In this document: piece after piece, positions 36,828-46,368 of the stretch
Position numbering within the stretch: the first letter of the stretch is position 1
Layout of the letters: each line of letters starts with the position of its first letter
Source: Francisella persica ATCC VR-331
GTDB lineage: Bacteria > Pseudomonadota > Gammaproteobacteria > Francisellales > Francisellaceae
Direction: 5' to 3'
NCBI RefSeq assembly: GCF_001653955.1
Contig: NZ_CP013022.1
Span: 124,001-188,000, forward strand
Length of the DNA: 64,000 nucleotides
The notes under the pieces: model-generated
The model's input: only the letters and a program-made list of their open reading frames with translations
Database searches by the model: none
Told to the model about the DNA's origin: nothing
Program-made: the position numbers and the translations under genes

Positions 36828-37684
36828 TAGTTTGATTCCTCGTTTTGCTCTTTGCAACATTGAAAAGTATTATATAAAAGTTCAGTAATTGTCATTGGTC
36901 CAACCCCTCCAGGTACTGGAGTAATTGCTACGACCTTATCTTTGACAGCGGCAAAATCAACATCACCAACTATCTTACCATCAACATGGTTAATACCAAC
37001 ATCGATAACTACAGCACCCTCTTTGACCATATCAGATGTGATAAAATTAGGCTTGCCAACTGCAACAATTAGGATATCTGCTTTTGTAGTATGTGATTTA
37101 AGATCAGTTGTAAATCTATGACAAGTTGTCACAGTAGCTTTAGCATTTAGTAGTAGCTGTGATACTGGTTTACCTACAACGTTACTTGCACCAACAACTA
37201 CTGCATAGGCACCTTCTGTTTTTATACCATACTCTCTTAGCATAGTCATGATACCTTTAGGTGTACAAGATTCTAGGCATTTTTTATCTCTAAGCTGTAG
37301 CCTACCAACATTTGTAGGATGAAAACCATCAACATCTTTTTCTGGTTTTATACTATATATCACATTGTTTTTGTTGATATGTGCTGGCAGTGGTAACTGC
37401 ACTAAAATCGCATGAACACTACAGTAATTATTTAGCTGATTAATCAGCTCCAAAAGCTCTGATTCTGTCGTATGCTCTGGCAGTGTAATCACTTGTGAAT
37501 CTATACCAACTTGGGCACAAGCTTTTTCTTTCGAGGCAACATATGTCTTACTCGCCAGGTCATTACCAACAATTATTGCGACCAGTTTTGGAGTTATTGC
37601 TGTATTATGCTTATATTCTTGGACTTTATTTGCTAATCTCTCTCTAAGATCCTTTGAGAGAGACTTACCATCGATTAAAATCAT
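36827..37684 (-). CDS. folD: methylenetetrahydrofolate dehydrogenase/cyclohydrolase FolD
   Basis: Supplies 10-formyl-THF, the cosubstrate of PurN and PurH, so its place at the head of the purine run makes sense. The 285 residues show '[25 protein letters not shown]' with the catalytic Lys (YVxxKxKA), '[15 protein letters not shown]', '[14 protein letters not shown]', '[18 protein letters not shown]' and '[16 protein letters not shown]'. Intact. Confidence 0.97.
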   Translation of the reverse strand: MILIDGKSLSKDLRERLANKVQEYKHNTAITPKLVAIIVGNDLASKTYVASKEKACAQVGIDSQVITLPEHTTESELLELINQLNNYCSVHAILVQLPLPAHINKNNVIYSIKPEKDVDGFHPTNVGRLQLRDKKCLESCTPKGIMTMLREYGIKTEGAYAVVVGASNVVGKPVSQLLLNAKATVTTCHRFTTDLKSHTTKADILIVAVGKPNFITSDMVKEGAVVIDVGINHVDGKIVGDVDFAAVKDKVVAITPVPGGVGPMTITELLYNTFQCCKEQNEESN

Positions 37685-37831
37685 TATGTGATAACTTATC
37701 GTATATACTAAAAATGATAGTTAATATGATAACAAATTTTAGGCTATCTTTGGGATTTTTTTGAGGGTATTTTCTACAAAATATCTTTAATTTTTTAAAA
37801 AAATAAGCTATTAGCTGCTTTAGTTGAAAAA

Positions 37832-38551
37832 CTAAGTAATTTCTCTGTTTTTCATCCAATAGTAGATATATGCTGTACAGTAGCAACCAAAAACAACCCC
37901 AAAAATTACATCGCTAGGGTAATGTGAACCAACTATGATTCTACTACCAGCAAATATAACAATTAGCACATACCAAAGATACCTTAGTTTAGGGAAAATA
38001 TAAAAAAATGCTATAAACATCGCCCCAACTGTGATTGAGTGTCCTGACGGCATACTTGCAAAATCATAACCTGGTGCATGAAAATGTTGAAAGTAATGTG
38101 AGCCATACTCCAAGAAAAATTTAGGACGTGCTCGCCCTATTATCATCTTAAGTATCTGTCCCAAAATACCACTAATAGCTACAGTCGCTAATATAAAGCC
38201 AGCGTGGGCTGATACCTTATTAAATAAAGTTCTAGCGCTAGTAGATAATTTTTCACTATTGCTAAACAAACGTGCTAACACTATCACGCCGCAAATTATC
38301 AAGATATACTCTGCCTTACCAACATCAGTAATTTTACCAAAGATTACACCGACAACACTTGGCATAGAACGCTTGATATAGTTCTCAACCGGTGTATCTA
38401 AATTATAGTACGCAAAGATTACCAAAATTAATAATGGTATAAATGTATACTTTAACTGTAGATATGTAGGCAATTTATCATTGTGTAGCTTTGGTTTTCT
38501 AAAAATATCTTTGAAGCCTTGAAAATTTGCTTGTAATCTTTGTCTGAGCAT
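37832..38551 (-). CDS. lpxE: PAP2-family lipid A 1-phosphatase LpxE
   Basis: A 239-residue inner-membrane phosphatase with the three PAP2 blocks: 'KMIIGRARP' (KxxxxxxRP), 'MPSGHS' (PSGH) and 'GSRIIVGSHYPSDV' (SRxxxxxHxxxD), plus about five to six hydrophobic segments. I assign it to Francisella LpxE from size and from the known neighbourhood (between folD/pur genes and pilA). The enzyme removes the 1-phosphate of lipid A on the periplasmic side, helping produce the weakly stimulatory Francisella lipid A. Another PAP2 phosphatase is the alternative. Confidence 0.82.
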   Translation of the reverse strand: MLRQRLQANFQGFKDIFRKPKLHNDKLPTYLQLKYTFIPLLILVIFAYYNLDTPVENYIKRSMPSVVGVIFGKITDVGKAEYILIICGVIVLARLFSNSEKLSTSARTLFNKVSAHAGFILATVAISGILGQILKMIIGRARPKFFLEYGSHYFQHFHAPGYDFASMPSGHSITVGAMFIAFFYIFPKLRYLWYVLIVIFAGSRIIVGSHYPSDVIFGVVFGCYCTAYIYYWMKNREIT

Positions 38552-39162
38552 ATATAAATAGTTTCCAGTTAATAGATAGTTACAAGCTTAGTATAACAAA
38601 ATAATATTATTTCACTAGTCTACAGCTAATCCATCATTAATAGTAGTATAAAAATTTACTATATTAAAATTACTGTGAAATCAATTACTCAGCATAATCA
38701 AAATAAAAATCTTCAATAAAATCAATAGTTATCATGAAATACTTAAATAAATTCAGCAGGACTTTTTATGCTTGATGAACTACTATTGATTAACTACTAT
38801 ATCAAATCCTAGTTATAGCTAATACGCAAAGGTTATGATTATATCATCAATGATGTTTTTTATATTTAAAAGGCAATTACTAATGGTTGTTTTTTGTATC
38901 AATTCCCTAAACTTTATCTTTTAAAACAACCCAAGAGCCTGCTCCTACAAAAAATTATAATTATAGAATTATTAAGAAACACCTAATCAGTGTTGTGATC
39001 GTCTCTTCTTGCAAATAATAAAAGTAAATTTTAATCATAATTTATTTTTATTAATTAATTATAAATGTTTTACTATGCTTATAATTTATAAATATACTAA
39101 ATCAGTAACACCTCTATGTATAAAATTATCATAAAAATATAGTCAAATTTAAAATAAATCAC
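38552..39162. other. long AT-rich spacer upstream of pilA
   Basis: About 600 bp between divergent lpxE and pilA without a supportable gene. Short coding-like pieces occur on the plus strand (for example 'GYDYIINDVFYI' and 'NYNYRIIKKHLISVVIVSS'), but stops interrupt every frame, so this may be a very decayed gene. The distal part carries the pilA promoter region. Confidence 0.4.
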
Positions 39163-39190
39163 TTGCATGATATATTTTAAAGAATATAAT
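39163..39190 (+). promoter_or_regulatory. candidate sigma70 promoter of pilA
   Basis: TTGCAT (39163-39168), a 16-base spacer, and TATAAT (39185-39190), a consensus -10. The ATG is 75 bp further on and is preceded by an 'AAGGAAAA' ribosome-binding site. The best-looking promoter in the window, consistent with strong pilin expression. Confidence 0.6.
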
Positions 39191-39264
39191 TAAAGGCATA
39201 TGGTAAAAGTGTCTTTATCGTATTATTTAGATATATAAACAATATAGAATAAGGAAAACAAACT

Positions 39265-39657
39265 ATGAAAAATAAAATGCAAAAAGGTTTCTCACTAGTT
39301 GAGCTAATGGTAGTGATCGCGATTATCGCTATCCTAGCAGCTGTAGCTATTCCAATGTATTCTAACTACACTATACGTGCTCAACTTGGTGCAAGAATGG
39401 CACAGCTTGGTGGAGTTAAAGCAGAAGTTGCTGAGGGGATTGCAAATAACAATGGCTCAGCAACTGGAGTAACTGCAGCAAATCTTCCTTCAGGTGCAAG
39501 TGTAGCTGATGGAGTGATAACACAAGTTACTTCTGATATAGTATCAGGCTCATCAATCACATTAACACCTACTGTTGGTAGCGGCGCAATTACTTGGGCT
39601 TGTAATATCTCAGGAGTTACTTCATCTCAGGCACCATCTAGCTGTACTACAAACTAA
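39265..39657 (+). CDS. pilA: type IV pilin PilA
   Basis: A 130-residue type IVa prepilin: leader 'MKNKMQKG', cleavage before Phe in 'G-FSLVELMVVIAIIAILAAVAIP', the conserved Glu5, then 'MYSNYTIRAQLGARMAQLGG'. The C-terminal region ends with a two-Cys loop ('ITWACNIS' and 'SSCTTN'), the usual disulfide-bonded loop. It is the major or virulence-associated pilin of Francisella and the first of three tandem pilin copies. The next two are decayed. Confidence 0.95.
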   Translation: MKNKMQKGFSLVELMVVIAIIAILAAVAIPMYSNYTIRAQLGARMAQLGGVKAEVAEGIANNNGSATGVTAANLPSGASVADGVITQVTSDIVSGSSITLTPTVGSGAITWACNISGVTSSQAPSSCTTN

Positions 39658-39673
39658 AAATAATGTTTGGTGT

Positions 39674-39705
39674 AAGAACTCTAGTCACCTACGTGGTTCT
39701 TTTTT
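39674..39705 (+). terminator. candidate rho-independent terminator after pilA
   Basis: AAGAAC (39674-39679) pairs with GTTCTT (39696-39701), with an inner CAC/GTG pairing, followed directly by a run of T (39700-39705). It begins 16 bp after the pilA stop. The stem is imperfect (a bulge on one side), so strength is uncertain. Confidence 0.5.
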
Positions 39706-39788
39706 ATATTTAAAATCTTGTCCTAATTTCTATTTTGATCTTTTTCATATAATCATATTTGGTGTATTTTTTAGATTTATTACAAACT

Positions 39789-40228
39789 ATGCAAAGACAA
39801 AAGCAAACAGGTTTCTCACTAGTTGAACTAATGGTAGTTATCGTGATAATTACGATCTTAGCAGCAGTGGCAATAACAATCTACTCAAACTACAAAGAAC
39901 GTGCCGTAATTATTGAATCTATAAATATTATTGGTAATGTAAAAGCTAATATAGAAGATGATATTAACAATAATTAGAAATATATCACAGCAAATTTATA
40001 TGACACACCTACTGGAATTAGTGTAATAGGTAGCTCATCAGGCGCTACTATTGATATAAACCTAAATCAAACTTAACCAAAATATTTTACTGATAATAAG
40101 GATGTCATAAGATTAAGTGGTACAGTTATTGGTAGCATTTTCAATGGACTTGCTCTCACAATGCAAATGCATCAACATTAACAACTAGTAATGTTCCACA
40201 CACCTGTGCAAGTACTTTTAGCACTTAG
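39789..40228 (+). pseudogene. pilE2: PilE2-like type IV pilin, nonsense and frameshift mutations
   Basis: Starts with ATG at 39789: leader 'MQRQKQTG', then 'FSLVELMVVIVIITILAAVA', nearly identical to PilA at protein and DNA level in this part. A TAG stops it at 39977. Beyond it the frame continues as 'KYITANLYDTPTGISVIGSS' to a TAA, then a frameshift restores a pilin C-terminus: 'WTCSHNANASTLTTSNVPHTCASTFST' ends at 40228 with both cysteines of the disulfide loop. Thus a complete pilin copy with at least three lesions. Confidence 0.8.
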
Positions 40229-40713
40229 ATTTTTATACTTATTCTAGTCTTCTCTCTAACCTAAGAATAAGTAGTCATGCGGAATTTATTTCAGTAGCAC
40301 ATTAAGTATTTAGTATATTGAGATCTGTCAAACTAGTTGAAGATGATTGGTTTGGAGCTGATTGTATCACTTTTATAGTGAATTAGCGAAATTCAATTCA
40401 AAATTTCTGATATAAATTGTATATGGGAGATTATATATCTACCCTATATACTAAAGCGCCTAAATAAATTCGAGCCCTAACTGCATAAACCACAAACCAA
40501 CAGACCCATGTGTCATAGCACACAGATGACAAAATCCTACTTTTCTATTTATTAGAATATGACTAGATTAATATTATCAATCTGGCAATAGCTGATTTTT
40601 TTTATTAAAAATAGCTAAAATTCTCTAGCTAATATTACTTAATTGATAATAAAAATCATTAAGTGAATTTGCTATCTTCTTAATATATAAGATTAGTTTT
40701 TTATCAAATGTAA
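40229..40713. other. AT-rich spacer between dead pilin copies
   Basis: About 485 bp with stops in every frame on both strands. I see no gene remnant, repeat or RNA gene that I can support. Confidence 0.4.
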
Positions 40714-40968
40714 GCGTGTGATAACTGCAAAATACAAAAAAGCTTTTCACTTACAGAATTACTTATAGTTATAGCTATTATAGGTGTTTTGTCGATAATG
40801 ATTATCCAAGCATATTCAAATTATGTAACCAGAACTAGGTTTAACAGAGGCACTGATACTTTTCTATGGTTATAAAAAGACTATCAACACAAAACATACC
40901 AAATAGCTCTGACTCCAAGGATAGAAGGCAGCACATTTAATTGGTCATGCTCGGGATACTATAGTTGA
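40714..40968 (+). pseudogene. pilE3: PilE3-like type IV pilin remnant
   Basis: The pilin N-terminus is visible as 'QKS-FSLTELLIVIAIIGVLSIM' followed by 'IIQAYSNYVTRTRF', without a start codon in frame and with Ser rather than the usual Gly before the cleavage site. After a stop and a large internal loss, the last part, 'QIALTPRIEGSTFNWSCSGY', ends at a TGA at 40968 and resembles a pilin C-terminus. Too short (about 80 codons) and interrupted; clearly dead. Confidence 0.65.
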
Positions 40969-41009
40969 AGAAGAAGCTAGCTATGATAACAATTATAATG
41001 GTCAAGTTT

Positions 41010-41660
41010 TTTGGATTTGTTGATATTAATGAAGTCCTATGCCCTAGCAGTAGCTTACTCCCAACAGGCTGTAATGGCTACAGATAGCATCAAAATACTG
41101 AGCATATAAATCTCAAAGAAAAACATTAGATAATAAGCTTATAAACAGTCATAACAATGCTCTAATTACATAGCAACATAGAACAGCTGAAGCAAGTAGC
41201 TCAAGATCAAATACAGATCTAAGAAATAATATGGAAACTGCTGAAACTAAGGCTGATAATATTTTTAGTACTATAAAAACAATACCAAAATATGGCTAAT
41301 TATTATAACACATAGATTACTATCAAGACCTAATAAATAGTGTCCAATATTCACTATCTAGCCAAGCTGATATTGATTAATAATAGCAACGCCCAAGAAG
41401 CAGCCACCTTATTCAATTAAAAAAATATCTATAACCAAAATAGAGAAAGTGCTAACCAAGACATAGCGCACTACAAGATCATCAGAGAAATGCTACCAGT
41501 TCGATTAATGGTATTTGATGCTGACTACAATAACGCTTATGAGCAATATAACAACACAATTGACCAGGTACAATAATATATTAAAAAGAAATTGAAACAA
41601 AGCAAACTGAAGATGATAAAACAGGTGGTTTCAGGCAAATTAATGACAAGTATATTTAGT
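41010..41660 (+). pseudogene. decayed coiled-coil lipoprotein gene
   Basis: A lipobox-like stretch 'SSLLPTGCNGY' (near 41060-41090) is followed, across several stops and shifts, by 'KTLDNKLINSHNNALIT', 'NTDLRNNMETAETKADNIFS', 'NNSNAQEAATLFN', 'ESANQDIAHYKIIREMLPVR' and 'DADYNNAYEQYNNTIDQVQ'. The order and style (lipoprotein signal, then Asn/Gln/Ala-rich helices) resemble the lipoproteins near lpnB. The homolog is not identified. Confidence 0.45.
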
Positions 41661-41758
41661 TGATTTAATAATTACTATAAAACAAGTTCTTGAAATAGTA
41701 GCAGTTGCAACACTAAATGAATGGCATTTTTATATAAAATCAAGTCCATTTATAATAA

Positions 41759-41905
41759 AACCAAATCATCAACTCTAGCAAACTCTTTGGTATTGTTTGT
41801 AACTAATGGAACATTTAGAAATTCTACATACGCTATCGATGATATACCAATATCACCAGTTTCATATTTAAGGAAATATTTCTAATTTAGTTAATATATG
41901 TACAT
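41759..41905 (-). pseudogene. VapC-like PIN-domain toxin remnant
   Basis: On the minus strand, 'KYETGDIGISSIAYVEFLNV' and 'PLVTNNTKEFARVDDLVLL' run into a stop at 41759. 'ISSIxYxEF' and 'LVTNNTKEFxRVxxLxL' are the second and last conserved segments of VapC ribonuclease toxins. The first Asp-containing strand is absent, stops interrupt the beginning, and about 80 residues between the two segments are deleted. It lies directly downstream of a VapB-like remnant in the usual antitoxin-toxin order. Confidence 0.6.
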
Positions 41906-41934
41906 ATATATTACATTACTTTAATTTTAAAAGT

Positions 41935-42141
41935 CTATCTAAATTCTAACTTTGGTTGATCAATACCACCTTCCAATATATCATCGCTAAAATCTTCTAA
42001 CCCAGCAAAGACCTTCTGTCAGTTTTTTGGTGGCTCTGTAATTATTATTGAATTACCGATACTTCTTTTACATTAAGCTGCATTTCTTTAGATATTCTGA
42101 CAGCTTAGGCTATCACCATTTCTAAAAAATTTTGTTAGAAT
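41935..42141 (-). pseudogene. VapB-like antitoxin remnant (AbrB/MazE-type fold)
   Basis: After a 'GGGAG' ribosome-binding site the frame begins with ATT at 42141 ('ILTKFFRNGDS'), shifts to 'AVRISKEMQLNVKEVSV', then 'GNSIIITEPPKN', a TGA stop, and 'QKVFAGLEDFSDDILEGGID' with 'QPKLEFR' to TAG at 41935. The pattern xxxNGxSQAVRIPKE...IxxxxW is that of VapB antitoxins. The start codon, one Trp codon and two frames are damaged. With the VapC remnant this is a dead type II toxin-antitoxin module. Confidence 0.6.
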
Positions 42142-42323
42142 TTTAATCTCCCTCTTTTATTACGTTATACATTTGAATAACTAATACTCAAAATGTATTT
42201 TAATCAAATTATCGCTATAGATTTAAAATCTTTCATTCTACAACTCGATCACAGAATTGATCAAAAAAACTACCACACCAGGCTTACGAATGCCAATCCT
42301 GCATATACAAATATAATTTTGTT

Positions 42324-43973
42324 TTAGAGACCTAGCAATTCTCTAGCATGCGATAGAGCATTTTCTGATATATCTACACCACCTACTATCTTAGCAATCT
42401 CTACTATACGCTGCTGTTGATTTAGCTCTATAATCTTGGATTCTGTAGTATCTTTGATATATTTCTTAGATACATGTAGATGTATCTGTCCTTGAGCAGC
42501 AACTTGAGGTTGATGTGTAATACATAGGACTTGTAACTTTTCAGATAATTTCTTAAGTAGCTTACCAACTATCTCTGCAGTGGCTCCAGAAATACCAACA
42601 TCTACTTCATCAAAAACTAGAGTTGGGTATGATCTTTTCGCTGCAGATACTGCCTGTATTGATAAACCAATCCTACTTAGCTCACCACCTGATGCTACTT
42701 TTTTGATAGGAGCTAATTGTTCACCAAGGTTAAAATTAATCATAAATTGGCATTCATCTATGCCCTTTGAAGTTTTTGCTTGAGCTGGTAAAATCTGCAC
42801 TACAAAACTACCTTTAGGGATATTAAGTGAACGAATATTTTTCTCAACTTGCTTTGAGAATTCCTTAGCAGCCTGTTTACGTGCTTGACTAAGCTGACTA
42901 GTATATTCGCTATATTGCTGTTGTAGGTTTTGGTTTTGCTCATGTAGCTGCGTTAGTCGTGCACTATCTTGACTAAAACTATCTAACTTAGTCTGCAACT
43001 CTTGGATATACTGATACATATAGTTAGGCTCAATCTTATGCTTGCGCGCAAGATCATATATCTGGCTCATGTGTTGCTCTACTTTTGCTAATTCCTCAGG
43101 ATCATGCTCTAATGATTCTAGTTGGTTTTGTGCTTCAGCATAGCTTTCTTGGGCATACACTTTGGTTTGAGATATCAGCTCTTGGAGATTTCTAAATGAC
43201 CCTTCATCTAGCTTTGCTACTTCTTTCTCAAGTTCTGTCAGCATTGCGATTATATTTATCTCATCATCATACAATAAACTTGAAATATGATTAAGACTAT
43301 AGCCAATATCATCAACACTTGATAAACTCTTTTGGCGTTGCGCTAACTGCTCAAATTCATTTTCACTTAGCTCTAGAGTAACTAGCTCATCTAGCTTATA
43401 CTCAAGTAGTTCTCGCTGACTATTTTGCGTGGCTATGCACTCTTGTAATTCAGCTATTTCAGAATTTATTTTTTGTAGCTGGTTAAATGAGTTTGTGACT
43501 TTTTTTAGCAGCTCATCATTATTTGCAAAGCTATCAAGCAAGCTTAACTGTGATTTAGGATCAAGTAAATCTTGATAGGAATTTTGACTATAGATGTTTA
43601 TCAGCTTATCTGAAACTTTTTTGACATATGCAGCCTTAACAACACTACCATTTATAAATAAACGACCCTGCTTAGATTTATTAACCACACGCCTAAAGAT
43701 ACACTCCTCATTTTCATAATCAATAAAAAGCTCATCTAAAAGGCGTTTTGCTTTTTGATTATCCTTGATGCAAAAAGTAGCGGAAACTTCTGTTACCTTA
43801 TCATCTTGTAGAAATGTCTTTTCTAATCTTGCACCAAGCACAAAACTAAGCGCATCAAGAAGAATCGACTTACCTGCACCAGTTTCACCAGTTAAGACTG
43901 TCATTCCCTTTCTAAAATCAATTTCTGTAGATTTTATAATCGCAAAATTTTTGATTGATAAATGTAGTAGCAT
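42324..43973 (-). CDS. recN: DNA repair protein RecN
   Basis: SMC-like ATPase acting in double-strand break repair. The 549 residues have Walker A 'VLTGETGAGKSILLDALSFVLG', a long central coiled coil (about residues 150-370), the ABC signature 'VASGGELSRIGLSIQ', Walker B 'TLVFDEVDVGISG', and 'QVLCITHQPQVAAQ'. Full length for the family. SOS control is usual in other bacteria; I did not identify a LexA box upstream. Confidence 0.97.
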   Translation of the reverse strand: MLLHLSIKNFAIIKSTEIDFRKGMTVLTGETGAGKSILLDALSFVLGARLEKTFLQDDKVTEVSATFCIKDNQKAKRLLDELFIDYENEECIFRRVVNKSKQGRLFINGSVVKAAYVKKVSDKLINIYSQNSYQDLLDPKSQLSLLDSFANNDELLKKVTNSFNQLQKINSEIAELQECIATQNSQRELLEYKLDELVTLELSENEFEQLAQRQKSLSSVDDIGYSLNHISSLLYDDEINIIAMLTELEKEVAKLDEGSFRNLQELISQTKVYAQESYAEAQNQLESLEHDPEELAKVEQHMSQIYDLARKHKIEPNYMYQYIQELQTKLDSFSQDSARLTQLHEQNQNLQQQYSEYTSQLSQARKQAAKEFSKQVEKNIRSLNIPKGSFVVQILPAQAKTSKGIDECQFMINFNLGEQLAPIKKVASGGELSRIGLSIQAVSAAKRSYPTLVFDEVDVGISGATAEIVGKLLKKLSEKLQVLCITHQPQVAAQGQIHLHVSKKYIKDTTESKIIELNQQQRIVEIAKIVGGVDISENALSHARELLGL

Positions 43974-44065
43974 AGATCTGTATATGATTAATATTACAAC
44001 TAGTTTAATATATATGCTCTTGTCTACTTATACAAGTAATAAACTGACCATTTTATATTTAAAAA

Positions 44066-44927
44066 CTAACATAAACCTTGAACTTTATTTTGAGAAAAAT
44101 AGTTTTGGAGCTTGCTGATGTAATTGTGACTTAAACATAAGTATTTTTTAGTTTCTATAAGTTCATGTAAGTCTAAATACATATCTATAAACATAAAACG
44201 TCTAGATTGAGTGGTTTTGATATTCTCAACCAATAAATAACTTTCTGCAACTTGTTTTGCAATTTGCCTAATTTGGTTTCTAAATTCAATATATGGAGCA
44301 GCATCTAGTAAATGCGAATATGATTCTTTAGTAAGCTTTATTGGATTTATAATATACAACCTATAAATATTGCCACTTAGGGTCAACATATAAAGCTAAC
44401 TTGATATAACATAATTCTTCTAAAATAAAACCTATAGATATATTTAAATTAGTTACTCCAATTCCTAATAACGCATCAATTTTCCACATTAATACATCAC
44501 AAAACAAAATCTTTGCACTTGTTTTTTTAGCTATTTTATTAACAAATAAGAACATAAAAATACATACAATAGTGTCTACTATTTCTAATGAATAATGATA
44601 TTTTGGTTTTATTGAGTAAAAATATATAAATATCTCTATAAGAATAACACTAAAAGCGATAAGTATACAAACCAAGATTAAAGCATAATAAATATAGGCT
44701 CTAATCTATAGTAACCATAGTGATAGTATTTATTTGCAAGTTGGTTAATCTTTCTTAAAACATATATTGATACAGCATAAATTAATATTGATATAACAGA
44801 GTAACTAGTAGTACTGTCAAATATTGAGCGTCGTACACTGTATATTATATAAAATAAAGCATAAATAGAAGCAGCTATCAAATCTGTTTTTAAAGTTGTT
44901 TTTCTCTAATTTCTCATTAAAGGTCAT
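44066..44927 (-). pseudogene. decayed cation diffusion facilitator (CDF) transporter
   Basis: Three fragments in different frames form one CDF protein: a short N-terminus from ATG 44927 (MTFNEKLEKNN), 'LIAASIYALFYIIYSVRRSI', 'NKYYHYGYYRLEPIFIML' (the HYGYGRLEPL signature of CDF proteins), further membrane segments, and a C-terminal cytoplasmic piece 'SHLLDAAPYIEFRNQIRQIA'. At least three frameshifts. The expected role was export of Zn, Fe or a similar metal. Confidence 0.75.
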
Positions 44928-45132
44928 AAATATTTTATTATCTATAAACAAGATATATCAATATTTGATTATAAACTTAAGTTATAACTGATTATTTATT
45001 TAGTATTAGAAAAGTTAATAACTACAGCAATAAATTAAATATTAATAAATTAAATATTTTTTACCTGAAAAAAATATATTATAATCAGTTGTGGCCTATT
45101 TGACTAATATAAAACATAGAAGGATTTATTAG

Positions 45133-46323
45133 ATGCAATTATCAAGAAGAGTCAAGGCAATGCAAGCCTCTCCAGTACGTAAGTTAGTGCCGTATTCTAT
45201 TCAAGCAGAGAAACAAGGTAAAAAGGTGTATCACCTTAATATTGGTCAGCCTGATATCAGAACTCCTAGTGAGTTTATGAATGCTATTAGAGCTTACGAT
45301 AAGGAGACTATAGCCTACTCTATAGCAAGTGGTGAGCCACGCTTAATCAAAGCTATCTCAAAATACTATAAAAGATTTGATATGGACTTTACCGATGATG
45401 AAATCTTAATTACTAACGGTGGTTCTGAAGCGCTAATATTTGCTGCTATTGCTACTTGTAATGCTGATGATGAGGTACTTGTACCTGAACCTTTCTATAC
45501 AAATTATAATGGTTTTACAACTGCGGTTGATGTGTCTATCAAACCAATTACCACAAAAGCTGAGGAAGGTTTCCATCTACCATCAAAAGATGAAATCCTA
45601 GCATGCGTAACTGATAAAACACGTGCTATCATGATCTCTAATCCTGGTAACCCTACTGGTGTTGTATATACAAAACAAGAACTAGAAATTTTAGCAGAAG
45701 TAGCTAAAGAAAAAGATCTATTTATCATCAGTGATGAAGTATATAGAGAGTTTACTTATGATGGGCTTGTATGTACATCTTTTGGTAATATTAAAGGTGT
45801 TGAGAACCATGTGATTATTGTTGACTCTGTATCTAAGCGCTATAGTGCTTGTGGTGCTAGAATTGGATCACTTTGCTCAAAAAACAAAGAGTTTATCAAA
45901 GAAGTTACTAAGCTATGCCAAGCTAGACTATGTGTGCCAACCCTTGAGCAAATTGGCTCAGCTGCTCTTTATGAGGTATCACAAAACTACATAAAAGAAG
46001 TAAATACAGAATACCAAAAAAGAAGAGATATCACCTTTGAAGCTCTTTCAAAAATAGATAATGTAGTTTGTAAAAAGCCTACTGGCGCTTTCTATGTGAT
46101 TGCTAAACTACCAATCGATGATACTGAAAAGTTTGCACTATGGTTATTAACAGACTTTGAAGATAACCGCGAAACTGTTATGATTTCTCCTGCTGCTGAC
46201 TTTTATGCGACTAAAGGTCTTGGTAAAGATGAAATAAGAATCGCTTATATTTTAGAAGAGAAATCACTAAAAAGAGCTCTAGATCTTTTAGATAAAGCTA
46301 TCAAAGCTTATAACAGTAAATAA
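45133..46323 (+). CDS. class I/II aminotransferase (aspartate aminotransferase-like)
   Basis: A PLP-dependent fold-type I transaminase of 396 residues. Visible: 'YHLNIGQPDIRTPSEF', 'YSIASGEPRLIKAISKYY', 'ITNGGSEALIFAAIATC', 'MISNPGNPTGVVYTKQEL', 'FIISDEVYREFTYDG', the PLP-Lys motif 'VDSVSKRYSACGARIG' and the C-terminal 'IRIAYILEE' (carboxylate-binding Arg). It probably interconverts aspartate or an aromatic amino acid with its keto acid. 'AGGATT' before the ATG serves as ribosome-binding site. A lone gene among pseudogenes, so presumably needed. Confidence 0.9.
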   Translation: MQLSRRVKAMQASPVRKLVPYSIQAEKQGKKVYHLNIGQPDIRTPSEFMNAIRAYDKETIAYSIASGEPRLIKAISKYYKRFDMDFTDDEILITNGGSEALIFAAIATCNADDEVLVPEPFYTNYNGFTTAVDVSIKPITTKAEEGFHLPSKDEILACVTDKTRAIMISNPGNPTGVVYTKQELEILAEVAKEKDLFIISDEVYREFTYDGLVCTSFGNIKGVENHVIIVDSVSKRYSACGARIGSLCSKNKEFIKEVTKLCQARLCVPTLEQIGSAALYEVSQNYIKEVNTEYQKRRDITFEALSKIDNVVCKKPTGAFYVIAKLPIDDTEKFALWLLTDFEDNRETVMISPAADFYATKGLGKDEIRIAYILEEKSLKRALDLLDKAIKAYNSK

Positions 46324-46368
46324 TTACTCTTTTCAATATTGCTTTTTAAAAATATCTTTTAAAAAAAT

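Noticed and set aside
37665-37886. 73-codon minus-strand frame between folD and lpxE
   Set aside because: It overlaps the 3' ends of both real genes, has no ribosome-binding site and low-complexity Lys/Leu/Ile composition.
38552-39162. Possible decayed gene upstream of pilA
   Set aside because: Coding-like fragments are too short and scattered for any family or orientation to be argued.
40969-41660. Interpretation as a fourth pilin copy
   Set aside because: No prepilin motif is present; a lipobox and Asn/Gln-rich helices fit a lipoprotein better.
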